From Microbacterium enclense (lineage in GTDB: Bacteria > Actinomycetota > Actinomycetes > Actinomycetales > Microbacteriaceae), in NCBI RefSeq assembly GCF_001456955.1, contig NZ_KQ758473.1:141785-205784 (forward strand): a stretch of 64,000 nucleotides of DNA. The letters are read 5' to 3'. Below, in pieces: positions 43,111 to 51,699 of the stretch. Each line of letters opens with the position of its first letter. Within the stretch, counting starts at the first letter, position 1. The position numbers were made by a program, and so were the translations under genes. The notes below the pieces were generated by a model. It searched no databases. It was not told the DNA's origin and saw only the letters and a program-made list of their open reading frames with translations.

Positions 43111-43782
43111 GTGCCTACCGACGCCCCTCGCATCAACCCGAGCATCCTGGCCGCCGACTTCGTGAACATGGAGGCCGAGCTCGCCCGCATCGCCGGCGCG
43201 GACTTCGTACACGTCGACGTCATGGACAACCATTTCGTGCCCAACCTCACGTTCGGGCCGCAGATGGTGGGGCGCATCCAGGAGACGAGCCCCGTGCCGC
43301 TGGACGTGCACCTGATGATCGACGACCCCGACCGGTGGGCTCCGGCCTACGCCGAGCTGGGCGCGGCATCCGTCACCTTCCACCTCGAGGCCGCGGCATC
43401 CCCCATCGCGCTCGCCCGCCAGCTCCGATCGATCGGCGCGCGCGCCGGTGTGGCCGTGAAGCCCGGCACCCCCGTCGAGAACCTGTTCGAGGCGCTCAAC
43501 GAGTTCGACCAGATCCTGGTGATGACCGTCGAGCCCGGTTTCGGCGGCCAGTCGTTCATGCCCGAGACCATGCCGAAGCTCCGCGCCCTCGCCGACGAGG
43601 CGAAGCGCCGCGGATCGAGCGTGTGGCTGCAGGTCGACGGCGGCATCGGCGAGTCCACGATCGCCCAGGCCGCCGAAGCCGGGGCCGACACCTTCGTCGC
43701 CGGCTCCGCGGTGTTCGGCGCCGACGACCCCGACCGCGCAATCCAGTCGCTCCGCGCCTCCGCCGCGCGCCACCGCCACTGA
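43111..43782 (+). CDS. rpe: Ribulose-phosphate 3-epimerase
   Basis: 223 aa. TIM barrel with SILAADF, metal and active-site motifs HVDVMDNHFVPN and HLMIDDP, and MTVEPGFGGQSF and VDGGIG. It interconverts ribulose-5-P and xylulose-5-P. GTG start, predicted leaderless. Confidence 0.97.
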   Translation: MPTDAPRINPSILAADFVNMEAELARIAGADFVHVDVMDNHFVPNLTFGPQMVGRIQETSPVPLDVHLMIDDPDRWAPAYAELGAASVTFHLEAAASPIALARQLRSIGARAGVAVKPGTPVENLFEALNEFDQILVMTVEPGFGGQSFMPETMPKLRALADEAKRRGSSVWLQVDGGIGESTIAQAAEAGADTFVAGSAVFGADDPDRAIQSLRASAARHRH

Positions 43783-43837
43783 CGCGCGCCGTCGGCGTTC
43801 GCGCCTCCAGCGCCCGCTGCCCGCATCGCTCTCTCGC

Positions 43838-43915
<78 letters not shown>

Positions 43916-43933
43916 CGTGGCCCCTCGCGCTGA

Positions 43934-43994
43934 GAAACGCGATTTGCACGCGGAAACGCCCTCTGCCGCCGTTTCTTCGCGCGAGAAGCGTTTA
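43934..43994. repeat. 61-bp four-box palindrome, copy B
   Basis: Boxes GAAACG at 43934 and 43953, CGTTTC at 43970 and CGTTTA at 43989. Same offsets as the other copies. Arms pair at about 19 of 28 positions. Lies 19 nt after the poly-C run. Confidence 0.75.
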
Positions 43995-44097
43995 TCAGCG
44001 ACCGACGCGCCGGCATCCGGATGCCACGACCTCACTGCACCGTCCGAGGACCGTGCCGCACCACCCACCCCTCGGCACCGCCTGCTCCTCGCGCCGA

Positions 44098-44158
44098 GAA
44101 ACGCGATCCGCGCGCTGAAACGCCCTCTGCCGCCGTTTCTTCGCGCAAGGCGCGTTTA
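44098..44158. repeat. 61-bp four-box palindrome, copy C
   Basis: Boxes GAAACG at 44098 and 44117, CGTTTC at 44134 and CGTTTA at 44153. Shares the loop CCCTCTGCCGC and the following CGACCGAC with copy B. Confidence 0.75.
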
Positions 44159-44308
44159 TCGGCGACCGACACCCGGCATCCGATGCCACGGCCTCACGGC
44201 ACCGCCGCGCGGACCGCGCCGCACCACCGCCCGCGGACCGCGCCGCACCGCCGACCCCGCGGCGCCGCCCCCGCCGCGCCCACGGCACCGGCCACCCCGC
44301 CGACCCGA

Positions 44309-44314
44309 TACCCT
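44309..44314 (+). promoter_or_regulatory. -10 box (TACCCT) 6 nt before the hisE start
   Basis: TACCCT followed by six bases and the GTG of hisE; predicted leaderless start for the his genes. Confidence 0.45.
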
Positions 44315-44320
44315 GGGATC

Positions 44321-44584
44321 GTGAAGACCTTCGACGACCTGTTCGCGGAACTCAGCGCCAAGGCCGTCGAGCGACCCGAGGGGTCGGGCACCGTCGCGCA
44401 GCTCGACGCCGGCGTGCACGCCATAGGCAAGAAGATCGTCGAAGAGGCCGCCGAGGTGTGGATGGCCGCTGAGTACGAGTCCGACGCGGCGGCAGCCGAA
44501 GAGATCTCGCAGCTGCTGTACCACCTGCAGACGCTCATGCTCGCGAAGGGCCTGTCGCTCGAAGACGTCTACCGACATCTCTGA
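44321..44584 (+). CDS. hisE: Phosphoribosyl-ATP diphosphatase
   Basis: 87 aa, full length. [15 protein letters not shown] and the metal-binding acidic helix, then [19 protein letters not shown]. It hydrolyses PR-ATP to PR-AMP, the second histidine step. GTG start with no ribosome binding site but a -10 box six bases upstream. Confidence 0.95.
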   Translation: MKTFDDLFAELSAKAVERPEGSGTVAQLDAGVHAIGKKIVEEAAEVWMAAEYESDAAAAEEISQLLYHLQTLMLAKGLSLEDVYRHL

Positions 44585-44661
44585 GCCCCACCTCCGACAG
44601 CCCGACACCGCCTCCGCGGCGTCTGCCGCCTTCCGCTCACTCCAACACGAAAGCCCCCGTC

Positions 44662-45504
44662 ATGCTGCGTATCGCCGTGCCGAACAAGGGGTCGCTCGCC
44701 GAGACCGCCGCCGAGATGCTCTCGGAGGCCGGGTACACCGGACGACGCGACTCGAAAGACCTGTACACCGTCGACCCCGTCAACGAGGTCGAGTTCTTCT
44801 ACCTCCGCCCGCGCGACATCGCGACCTACGTCGGATCCGGCGCGCTCGATGTCGGCATCACCGGCCGTGACCTGCTGCTCGACGCCCGCATGCCGGGTGC
44901 GCGCGAGATCGAGTCGCTCGGTTTCGCCGGTTCGACCTTCCGCTTCGCCGGCCGCCCCGGCCGCTTCACCGATGTGAACGACCTGCAGGGCCTGCGCGTC
45001 GCGACCGCGTACCCGGGTCTGGTCGACGCGTTCCTCGACGAGCGCGGCATCGCCGTCGACATCGTGCCGCTCGACGGCGCGGTCGAATCGGCCGTGCAGC
45101 TCGGAGTGGCGGATGCCGTGGCCGACGTCGTCTCAACCGGCACGACGCTGCGTCAGGCGGGGCTCGAGATCTTCGGCCCCGTCCTGCTCGAGAGCGACGC
45201 CGTGCTGATCGCCGGCCCGAACGAGGTCGAGGGCACCGAGACGCTCCTGCGGCGCCTTCGCGGCGTGCTCGCCGCTCGCAAGTACGTGCTCATCGACTAC
45301 GACCTGCCGGCTCACCTCGTCGAGCAGGCGATCGCCGTCGCGCCGGGCCTGGAGTCGCCGACGATCTCGCCGCTGCGCGACCCCGAGTGGGTGGCCGTGC
45401 GCGTGATGAGCCCGCGCCGCGACGTCAACCGCGTGATGGACGAGCTCTACGCCATCGGCGCGCGCGCGATCCTCGTCACCGAGATCCTCGCCGCGAGGCT
45501 CTGA
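44662..45504 (+). CDS. hisG: ATP phosphoribosyltransferase, long form
   Basis: 280 aa: catalytic PBP-like domain ([32 protein letters not shown]) plus the C-terminal ACT-like domain that gives feedback inhibition by histidine (from about residue 205, [10 protein letters not shown]). First step of histidine synthesis. No hisZ is needed in the long form. Stop overlaps hisF by one base. Confidence 0.97.
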   Translation: MLRIAVPNKGSLAETAAEMLSEAGYTGRRDSKDLYTVDPVNEVEFFYLRPRDIATYVGSGALDVGITGRDLLLDARMPGAREIESLGFAGSTFRFAGRPGRFTDVNDLQGLRVATAYPGLVDAFLDERGIAVDIVPLDGAVESAVQLGVADAVADVVSTGTTLRQAGLEIFGPVLLESDAVLIAGPNEVEGTETLLRRLRGVLAARKYVLIDYDLPAHLVEQAIAVAPGLESPTISPLRDPEWVAVRVMSPRRDVNRVMDELYAIGARAILVTEILAARL

Positions 45505-46268
45505 TGGCCCTCGCGCGTCGCGTCATCCCGTGCCTCGACGTGGCGGCGGGCCGCGTCGTCAAGGGCGTCAACTTCCTCGACCTGCGCGACATGGGCGACC
45601 CGGTCGAGCTGGCCAAGCTCTACTTCGAGCAGGGCGCCGACGAGGTCACCTTCCTCGACGTCACGGCCACGGTCGATGAGCGCTCCACCACCTACGACGT
45701 CGTGCGCCGCACGGCCGAGCAGGTCTTCATCCCGCTCACCGTCGGCGGGGGAGTGCGCTCGGCTGAGGACGTCGCGCGCCTGCTCGCGGTCGGCGCTGAC
45801 AAGATCGGCGTGAACTCCGCCGCGATCGCCCGCCCCGCGCTCATCGACGAGATCGCGGACCGGTTCGGCGCGCAGGTCGTCGTGCTCTCGCTCGACGTGA
45901 AGCGCGCGGCATCCACCCCCTCCGGCTTCGTCGTGACCACCCACGGCGGCCGCACCGAGACCACCCTCGACGCCCTCGACTGGGCGCGCGAGGCCGTCGA
46001 ACGCGGGGCCGGCGAGCTGCTGGTGAACTCCATCGACGCCGACGGCACGAAGCAGGGCTTCGACCTCGAGCTCGTCCGCCTGATGCGCCAGGTCGCCGCG
46101 GTGCCGGTCATCGCCTCGGGCGGCGCCGGCGCCCTGGAGCACTTCGCCCCGGCCGTGCAGGCCGGTGCCGACGCCGTGCTCGCGGCATCCGTGTTCCACT
46201 CCGCGCAGCTGACCGTCGGACAGGTCAAAGACGCGATGGCCGCCGAGGGGATCGAGGTGCGCCGATGA
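45504..46268 (+). CDS. hisF: Imidazole glycerol phosphate synthase subunit HisF
   Basis: 254 aa. Duplicated half-barrel with [18 protein letters not shown] and the catalytic Asp near residue 11, second Asp in [10 protein letters not shown] near 130, GAGEL and IASGGAG motifs. It makes IGP and AICAR with HisH, which is not in this window. Overlaps hisI by 4 nt. Confidence 0.97.
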   Translation: MALARRVIPCLDVAAGRVVKGVNFLDLRDMGDPVELAKLYFEQGADEVTFLDVTATVDERSTTYDVVRRTAEQVFIPLTVGGGVRSAEDVARLLAVGADKIGVNSAAIARPALIDEIADRFGAQVVVLSLDVKRAASTPSGFVVTTHGGRTETTLDALDWAREAVERGAGELLVNSIDADGTKQGFDLELVRLMRQVAAVPVIASGGAGALEHFAPAVQAGADAVLAASVFHSAQLTVGQVKDAMAAEGIEVRR

Positions 46269-46603
46269 GCGTCGAGAGCGTCACGTACAACGCCGACGGC
46301 CTCGTCCCCGCGGTCATCCAGCAGTACGACTCGCGTGAAGTGCTGATGATGGGGTGGATGGATGCCGAGGCCCTGAACCGCACGCTGACCACCGGCCGCG
46401 TGACGTTCTGGTCGCGCTCGCGTCAGGAGTACTGGCGCAAGGGCGACACGTCGGGCCACATCCAGCTGGTCAAGGGCGCGCGCCTCGACTGCGACGGCGA
46501 CACCCTGCTCATCGAGGTCGACCAGATCGGCGCCGCCTGCCACACCGGCGACCACACCTGCTTCGACGCCGACGATCTGCACCCGGTCGTGGGGGAGCGC
46601 TGA
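46265..46603 (+). CDS. hisI: Phosphoribosyl-AMP cyclohydrolase
   Basis: 112 aa. [29 protein letters not shown] core (split here in the protein), metal site [15 protein letters not shown] with the zinc-binding Cys residues. Third histidine step. Its stop overlaps the start of the next gene (TGATG). Confidence 0.96.
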   Translation: MSVESVTYNADGLVPAVIQQYDSREVLMMGWMDAEALNRTLTTGRVTFWSRSRQEYWRKGDTSGHIQLVKGARLDCDGDTLLIEVDQIGAACHTGDHTCFDADDLHPVVGER

Positions 46604-47190
46604 TGCGGCGCGCCCGCTCGCTCGCGGTGCTGGCGATGCTGGCGGCGGGGGCGATCGGGGTGATCGCCTCTACCCAGACGTGGATCGACGTCACCCTCGA
46701 CGACGGCGCGCAGCAGACCCTCGCGGTTGCGGGCGCCGAAGCCCTGCCCGTGCTCACCCCGCTGAGCCTCGCGGCGCTGGCGCTCGGGGCCGCGCTGTCG
46801 ATCGTCGGACCCGTGCTGCGCTACGTCTTCGGCGTGCTGGGCGCGCTGATCGCGGCCCTCGTCGGCGTCGGCGCCGCCCAGCTGATGATCGGGCGCCCCG
46901 TCGCCGCGGCGGCATCGACGGTGACCGACGCCACGGGCATCTCCGGAACGGATGCCGTCGGCTCGCTCATCACCGGCTTCTCGCTGACCCCGTGGCCGGG
47001 GGTGACCCTGTTCGCGCAGGCGGTGCTGTTCGCCGCGGCCGTCTTCACCCTGGTCACCGCACGCCGCTGGACATCGGGAGCGAGCCGCAAGTACCGCACG
47101 GCCACCGAGGCGGGGGCCGACACGGGTCGTCCGCACGACGCGATCGACTCGTGGGACGACCTCTCCCGCGGCGACGACCCCACGGCCTGA
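46603..47190 (+). CDS. Trp biosynthesis-associated membrane protein
   Basis: 195 aa. Four hydrophobic helices (one near the N-terminus, two in the middle, one late) and a charged cytoplasmic tail, matching the TIGR02234-type membrane protein found beside trp genes in actinobacteria. It may act in tryptophan uptake or pathway assembly; unproven. In related genomes trpE usually lies between hisI and this gene; here they overlap and trpE is absent. Confidence 0.85.
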   Translation: MRRARSLAVLAMLAAGAIGVIASTQTWIDVTLDDGAQQTLAVAGAEALPVLTPLSLAALALGAALSIVGPVLRYVFGVLGALIAALVGVGAAQLMIGRPVAAAASTVTDATGISGTDAVGSLITGFSLTPWPGVTLFAQAVLFAAAVFTLVTARRWTSGASRKYRTATEAGADTGRPHDAIDSWDDLSRGDDPTA

Positions 47191-47240
47191 CGGCACGCCT
47201 CATCCGCCGAGGCCGAGGACGCGCTCGAGATCGAGCACGA

Positions 47241-47301
47241 GAAACGCCATCGGCGGGGAGAAACGGCACGAGCGTGCGTGTCTCGCCGTCGATGGCGTTT
47301 C
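47241..47301. repeat. 61-bp four-box palindrome, copy E
   Basis: Boxes GAAACG at 47241 and 47260, CGTGTC (one mismatch) at 47277 and CGTTTC at 47296. Outer arms 47238-47261 and 47281-47304 pair at 22 of 24 positions, and the loop has its own 5-bp stem GCACG/CGTGC. It lies 50 nt after the Trp-associated membrane gene. Confidence 0.8.
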
Positions 47302-47309
47302 TCGGCCCG

Positions 47310-47381
47310 CCCGCCGCCCGCCGCCCGCCGCCCGCACCCGCCGCCCGCCACCCGCCGCCCGCCGCCCGCCGCCCGCCGCCC
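47310..47381 (+). repeat. CCCGCCG heptamer tandem array
   Basis: About ten consecutive copies of CCCGCCG with two degenerate units (CCCGCA, CCCGCCA), directly after palindrome E. A low-complexity, slippage-prone tract in an otherwise non-coding gap. Confidence 0.85.
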
Positions 47382-47433
47382 AGCGACCTTGCGACATCGA
47401 GACGTCGACGCCGGGACCGGCCTCGCGCTTCGA

Positions 47434-47439
47434 TAGACT
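47434..47439 (+). promoter_or_regulatory. Probable -10 box for the HGxxPAAW-trpC-trpB-trpA unit (TAGACT)
   Basis: TAGACT about 47 nt before the small membrane gene; TAAGGAG follows as ribosome binding site. Confidence 0.5.
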
Positions 47440-47485
47440 GAGCGGACGCTTTCCCCCGCGCCCGCGCGCGACTCTAAGGAGCCCC

Positions 47486-47716
47486 ATGAGCAACCCCATC
47501 GGCGATCCCGGCCACGGACACTCGCCCGCCGCCTGGACGGCCGTGATCATCATGCTCGTCGCGATCACCCTCGGCACGCTGTTCTTCTGGTTCGACATGC
47601 CCGTGCTCGTCTGGGCCTCGGTCGGTCTGCTCGTCGTCGGCGCCATCGTGGGCTGGGTCATGACCAAGGCCGGTTACGGCGCGAACGGCGCGAAGTCCAA
47701 CCCGAAGGCGCACTGA
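47486..47716 (+). CDS. HGxxPAAW family membrane protein
   Basis: 76 aa. The family motif HGHSPAAW is followed by two transmembrane helices (about residues 17-37 and 42-60). Found next to trp genes in actinobacteria; function unknown. ATG with AAGGAG upstream; trpC starts 2 nt after its stop. Confidence 0.9.
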   Translation: MSNPIGDPGHGHSPAAWTAVIIMLVAITLGTLFFWFDMPVLVWASVGLLVVGAIVGWVMTKAGYGANGAKSNPKAH

Positions 47717-47718
47717 CC

Positions 47719-48495
47719 GTGCTGGCCGATCTCACGGCCGGAGCGGTTCAAGATGCCGAGCAGCGCGCCGAGACGCGTTCGCTCGCCGACGTCGAGCGCG
47801 ACGCTCTGGCGCAGACGCCCGCGCGAGACGCGCTGGCCATGCTCGCCCCCGCCGACCGGGTGAAGATCATCGCCGAGGTCAAGCGCGCGAGCCCCTCGCG
47901 CGGCGACCTCGCCGCCATCCCCGACCCGGCCCGACAGGCGCGCCTGTACGAGGAGGGCGGCGCGTCGGCCATCTCGGTCCTGACCGAGGGACGCAAGTTC
48001 AAGGGCAGCCTCGCCGACCTCGAAGCCGTGCGCGCCGCCGTCGGCGTGCCGGTGCTCCGCAAGGACTTCCTCGCCACGCCGTACCAGGTGCTCGAGGCCC
48101 GAGCCTCCGGCGCCGACCTCGTGCTGCTGATCGTCGCCGCGCTCGATCAGAAGACGCTCACCGAGCTGTTCGCCCTGTCGACCGAGCTCGGTATGACGGC
48201 ACTCGTCGAGACGCACTCGGCCGACGAGCTCGAGCGCGCCAAAGACCTCGGTGCCACGCTCATCGGCGTCAACGCCCGCAACCTCTCGACGTTCGAGCTC
48301 GACCGCGACCTGTTCGGATCGCTCGCCGACCGCTTCCCGGCCGATGCCGTCAAGATCGCCGAGTCCGCCGTGCTCGCGCCCGCCGACGTCGCCCACTACC
48401 GCGCCGCGGGTGCCGACGTCGTGCTCGTGGGCGAGGCTCTCGTCACCGGCGACCCGGTCGCCACGCTCCGCGCGTTCCTCCAGGAGGGTTCATGA
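47719..48495 (+). CDS. trpC: Indole-3-glycerol phosphate synthase
   Basis: 258 aa. TIM barrel with catalytic Lys in [36 protein letters not shown] and [12 protein letters not shown]. It makes indoleglycerol phosphate for TrpA. GTG start. No PRAI (trpF) domain. Overlaps trpB by 4 nt. Confidence 0.97.
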   Translation: MLADLTAGAVQDAEQRAETRSLADVERDALAQTPARDALAMLAPADRVKIIAEVKRASPSRGDLAAIPDPARQARLYEEGGASAISVLTEGRKFKGSLADLEAVRAAVGVPVLRKDFLATPYQVLEARASGADLVLLIVAALDQKTLTELFALSTELGMTALVETHSADELERAKDLGATLIGVNARNLSTFELDRDLFGSLADRFPADAVKIAESAVLAPADVAHYRAAGADVVLVGEALVTGDPVATLRAFLQEGS

Positions 48496-49844
48496 CCACG
48501 CCTCTGCGCGACCAGCCCACGAGCCTTCGGGCGCAGAAGGGGCCGTTCTTCGGCGACTTCGGCGGCCGGTACATGCCCGAATCGCTCATCGCCGCCATCG
48601 ACGAGCTGACCGAGGTGTACGAGTCGGCGATGGCCGACCCGGCCTTCCACGCCGAGCTCACCGCACTGCTGCGCGACTACGCGGGCCGGCCCTCGGCGCT
48701 CACCGAGGTGCCCCGCTTCGCCGAGCACGCCGGCGGCGCCCGCGTCTTCCTCAAGCGCGAAGACCTGAACCACACCGGCTCGCACAAGATCAACAACGTC
48801 CTCGGTCAGGCGCTGCTCACCAAGCGCCTCGGCAAGACCCGCGTCATCGCCGAGACCGGAGCCGGCCAGCACGGCGTCGCGACGGCCACCGCAGCCGCGC
48901 TGTTCGGTCTCGACTGCGTCATCTACATGGGCGAGGTCGACACCGAGCGTCAGGCCCTCAACGTCGCGCGCATGCGTCTGCTGGGTGCCGAGGTGGTGCC
49001 CGTCACGACCGGCTCGCGCACGCTGAAAGACGCGATCAACGAGGCGTACCGCGACTGGGTCGCCTCGGTCGAGACGACCAACTACATCTTCGGCACCGCC
49101 GCCGGTCCTCACCCGTTCCCGGCGATGGTCCGCGACTTCCAGAAGATCATCGGTGAAGAGACGCGCGCCGAGTTCCTCGAGCGCCTCGGCCGTCTTCCGG
49201 ATGCCGTGTTCGCCTGCGTGGGCGGCGGCTCCAATGCCATCGGCATGTTCGACGCATTCCTCGACGACCCGGGCGTCGCGCTGTACGGCGTCGAGGCCGC
49301 CGGCGACGGCGTCGACACCCCGAAGCACGCGGCATCCATCGGTCGCGGCCGCCCCGGCGTCCTCCACGGTGCCCGCACCTACGTCCTGCAAGACGAAGAC
49401 GGTCAGACCACCGAGTCGCACTCGATCTCGGCCGGCCTCGACTACCCGGGCGTCGGCCCCGAGCACGCGTGGCTCGCCGACCTCGGTCGCGCGCAGTACA
49501 TTCCGGCGACCGACGACGAGGCGATGCAGGCGCTGCGCCTGCTGTCGCGCACCGAGGGCATCATCCCGGCGATCGAGTCCGCCCACGCCCTGGCCGGAGC
49601 CCTGCGCATCGGTCGCGAGCTGGGTCCGGATGCCGTGATCGCGATCAACCTGTCCGGTCGCGGCGACAAAGACATGGACACCGCGGCGCGCTACTTCGAC
49701 CTCTACGACGCCGAGCACGCGCCGGAGGTCGCCGAGGGGCGCGGCCAGACGCGTGCCGCCGAGGCCGTGGCATCCGCGGCCGGCTCACCCGTCGACGTCG
49801 CGTCGGCACCCGACGCCGCCAGCGGTGCGGGGGTCGAGCTGTGA
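48492..49844 (+). CDS. trpB: Tryptophan synthase beta chain
   Basis: 450 aa. The PLP lysine is Lys99 in [10 protein letters not shown]; phosphate loop [10 protein letters not shown]-terminal Ala/Ser-rich tail of about 45 residues extends beyond the fold. It condenses indole and serine to tryptophan with TrpA. Overlaps trpA by 4 nt. Confidence 0.98.
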   Translation: MTTPLRDQPTSLRAQKGPFFGDFGGRYMPESLIAAIDELTEVYESAMADPAFHAELTALLRDYAGRPSALTEVPRFAEHAGGARVFLKREDLNHTGSHKINNVLGQALLTKRLGKTRVIAETGAGQHGVATATAAALFGLDCVIYMGEVDTERQALNVARMRLLGAEVVPVTTGSRTLKDAINEAYRDWVASVETTNYIFGTAAGPHPFPAMVRDFQKIIGEETRAEFLERLGRLPDAVFACVGGGSNAIGMFDAFLDDPGVALYGVEAAGDGVDTPKHAASIGRGRPGVLHGARTYVLQDEDGQTTESHSISAGLDYPGVGPEHAWLADLGRAQYIPATDDEAMQALRLLSRTEGIIPAIESAHALAGALRIGRELGPDAVIAINLSGRGDKDMDTAARYFDLYDAEHAPEVAEGRGQTRAAEAVASAAGSPVDVASAPDAASGAGVEL

Positions 49845-50632
49845 GCTCGCGCGTCTCGGCGGCCATCGACGCCGCCCACGCCGAGGGCCGGGGCGCCTTC
49901 GTCGGGTACCTGCCCGCAGGCTTCCCCGACGTCGCCACCAGCATCGAGGCGGCCGTCGCCCTCGCGGAGGCGGGCGCCGACGTCATCGAGCTCGGTCCGC
50001 CCTACAGCGATCCCGTGATGGACGGCCTGGTCATCCAGGAGGCGACGCAGACGGCGCTCGCGAACGGTTTCCGCATGCGCGACCTGTTCACCATCATCCG
50101 CGAGGTCACCGCGCGCACCGACGTGCCGATCCTCGTCATGACCTACTGGAACCTCGTCGAGCAGTACGGGGTCGACCGCTACGCCGACGACCTCGTCGCC
50201 GCGGGCGGCGCGGGTCTCATCACGCCCGACATCACCCCCGATGCCGGCGAGGCGTGGATCGCCGCGAGCGAGCGCACCGGTCTCGATCGCGTCTTCCTCG
50301 CCGCCCCCACCTCGTCCGACGAGCGCCTGCAGATGATCGTCGAGGCGTCCACCGGGTTCGTCTACACCGTCTCGACGATGGGCATCACGGGGGAGCGCGC
50401 GCAGTTGGATGCCGCCGCCCGCGGCCTCGTCGAGCGCCTGCGCAGCTTCGGCGCGCAGCACGCGTGCGTGGGCATCGGCATCTCCAACGCCGAGCAGGTC
50501 GCGGGTGTCGTCGATTACGCCGACGGTGCGATCGTCGGCACGGCGCTGGTGAAAGCACTGCGCGACGGCGGCGTCGACGGCCTGTCGACGCTCGCGCGGG
50601 AGCTGTCCGCGGGCACCGCGCACCGCGCCTAG
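49841..50632 (+). CDS. trpA: Tryptophan synthase alpha chain
   Basis: 263 aa. GYLPAGFPD and [13 protein letters not shown] with the catalytic Glu/Asp pair; GVGIS-type [10 protein letters not shown] near the end. It cleaves indoleglycerol phosphate to indole. The stop codon TAG is also the first half of the TAGACT box of lgt. Confidence 0.96.
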   Translation: MSSRVSAAIDAAHAEGRGAFVGYLPAGFPDVATSIEAAVALAEAGADVIELGPPYSDPVMDGLVIQEATQTALANGFRMRDLFTIIREVTARTDVPILVMTYWNLVEQYGVDRYADDLVAAGGAGLITPDITPDAGEAWIAASERTGLDRVFLAAPTSSDERLQMIVEASTGFVYTVSTMGITGERAQLDAAARGLVERLRSFGAQHACVGIGISNAEQVAGVVDYADGAIVGTALVKALRDGGVDGLSTLARELSAGTAHRA

Positions 50633-50635
50633 ACT
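50630..50635 (+). promoter_or_regulatory. -10 box (TAGACT) 7 nt before the lgt start
   Basis: TAGACT starts at the trpA stop codon itself and is followed by seven bases and the ATG of lgt. Predicted leaderless transcript. Confidence 0.5.
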
Positions 50636-50642
50636 CGTTCGC

Positions 50643-51647
50643 ATGACGTTCGCCCTCTCGAGCGCCGCCTCCGGCGTGCTCGCCAGCATCCCGAGCCCGA
50701 CGATCTCCTACGTCGATCTGGGTCCGCTCCGCATCCACTTCTACGCCCTCTGCATCGTCGCGGGCATCATCGTGGCGCTCTTCCTCACCAACGCGCGCCT
50801 GACGCGTCGGGGCGCCGAGAAGTGGGTCGTCATCGACATCTGCCTGCTGGCGGTTCCGCTCGCGATCGTGGTGGCGCGCATCTACCACGTGGTCACGCAC
50901 CTCGGCTTCTACTTCGGCCCGGGCTCCAACCCGTGGAACATCACGCAGCCGGGTTCGGTGTGGGCGATCTGGGAGGGCGGCATCGCCATCTACGGCGCCC
51001 TGATCGGTGGCGCCATCGGCGCGATCCTCGGCTGCAAGTGGACCGGCATCCGGTTCTGGACCTTCGCCGACGCCGTCGCGCCGGGCCTCATCATCGCGCA
51101 GGCCATGGGCCGCTTCGGCAACTGGTTCAATCAGGAGCTGTTCGGTCAGCCCACCGACCTGCCGTGGGGTCTCGAGATCGCCGCGGGCAACCCGGCCATC
51201 CCCGTCGGGCTGCCATCCGGCACGCTTTTCCAGCCGACCTTCCTGTACGAAGTAATCTGGAACCTTCTCGGCGCCGCCGTCATCCTGTGGGCCGGCAAGC
51301 GCTTCGGGCTGCAGTGGGGCAAGCAGTTCGCGGTGTACCTCGTGTGGTACTCCGCGGGCCGTATCGTCTGGGAATCCATCCGCATCGACCCCAGCGACAT
51401 CATCCTCGGCCTGCGCACGAACGTCTGGGCCGCCATCTTCGGCGTGGTCCTCGGCGTCGTCATCTTCGTCGTGCAGTCGCGTCGTCACCTCGGTCTGGAG
51501 CCCTCTCCGTACGTGCCGGGGCGCGAGAGCAAGGCTGCGGGGGCTGTAGACTCAGGCGACCCCTCTGACTTCGTCGATGTGAGCGAGCCGCCCGCGACGA
51601 GCGACACCGTCGGCACCAGCGCCACAAGCAGCTCCGCGACGAACTAA
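50643..51647 (+). CDS. lgt: Prolipoprotein diacylglyceryl transferase
   Basis: 334 aa. Multi-pass membrane enzyme with the family signature [16 protein letters not shown], whose Arg and Asn/Gln residues contact phosphatidylglycerol. It attaches diacylglycerol to lipoprotein signal cysteines. A long charged C-terminal tail (about 60 residues, Ser/Thr/Asp-rich) is an actinobacterial feature. ATG start. Confidence 0.96.
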   Translation: MTFALSSAASGVLASIPSPTISYVDLGPLRIHFYALCIVAGIIVALFLTNARLTRRGAEKWVVIDICLLAVPLAIVVARIYHVVTHLGFYFGPGSNPWNITQPGSVWAIWEGGIAIYGALIGGAIGAILGCKWTGIRFWTFADAVAPGLIIAQAMGRFGNWFNQELFGQPTDLPWGLEIAAGNPAIPVGLPSGTLFQPTFLYEVIWNLLGAAVILWAGKRFGLQWGKQFAVYLVWYSAGRIVWESIRIDPSDIILGLRTNVWAAIFGVVLGVVIFVVQSRRHLGLEPSPYVPGRESKAAGAVDSGDPSDFVDVSEPPATSDTVGTSATSSSATN

Positions 51648-51699
51648 TACCTGGGCCGACGTCGTCCCATCCCGAAGCATCAACGTGAGGACGGTTGAT

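Larger units (their letters stand above)
43921..44228 (+). repeat. Tandem duplication (~164-bp unit) in the rpe-hisE gap
   Basis: 43921-44065 and 44085-44228 are diverged direct copies: both hold a four-box palindrome, CGACCGAC, a CGGCATCCG(G)ATGCCACG segment and end in GCCGCACCACC. The period is 163-164 bp. With the poly-C tract and the degenerate half-copy this fills most of the 538-nt gap; no gene is supported there. Confidence 0.75.

Noticed and set aside
47391..47485. trp attenuator leader peptide
   Set aside because: No short frame with tandem Trp codons before trpC or the HGxxPAAW gene.
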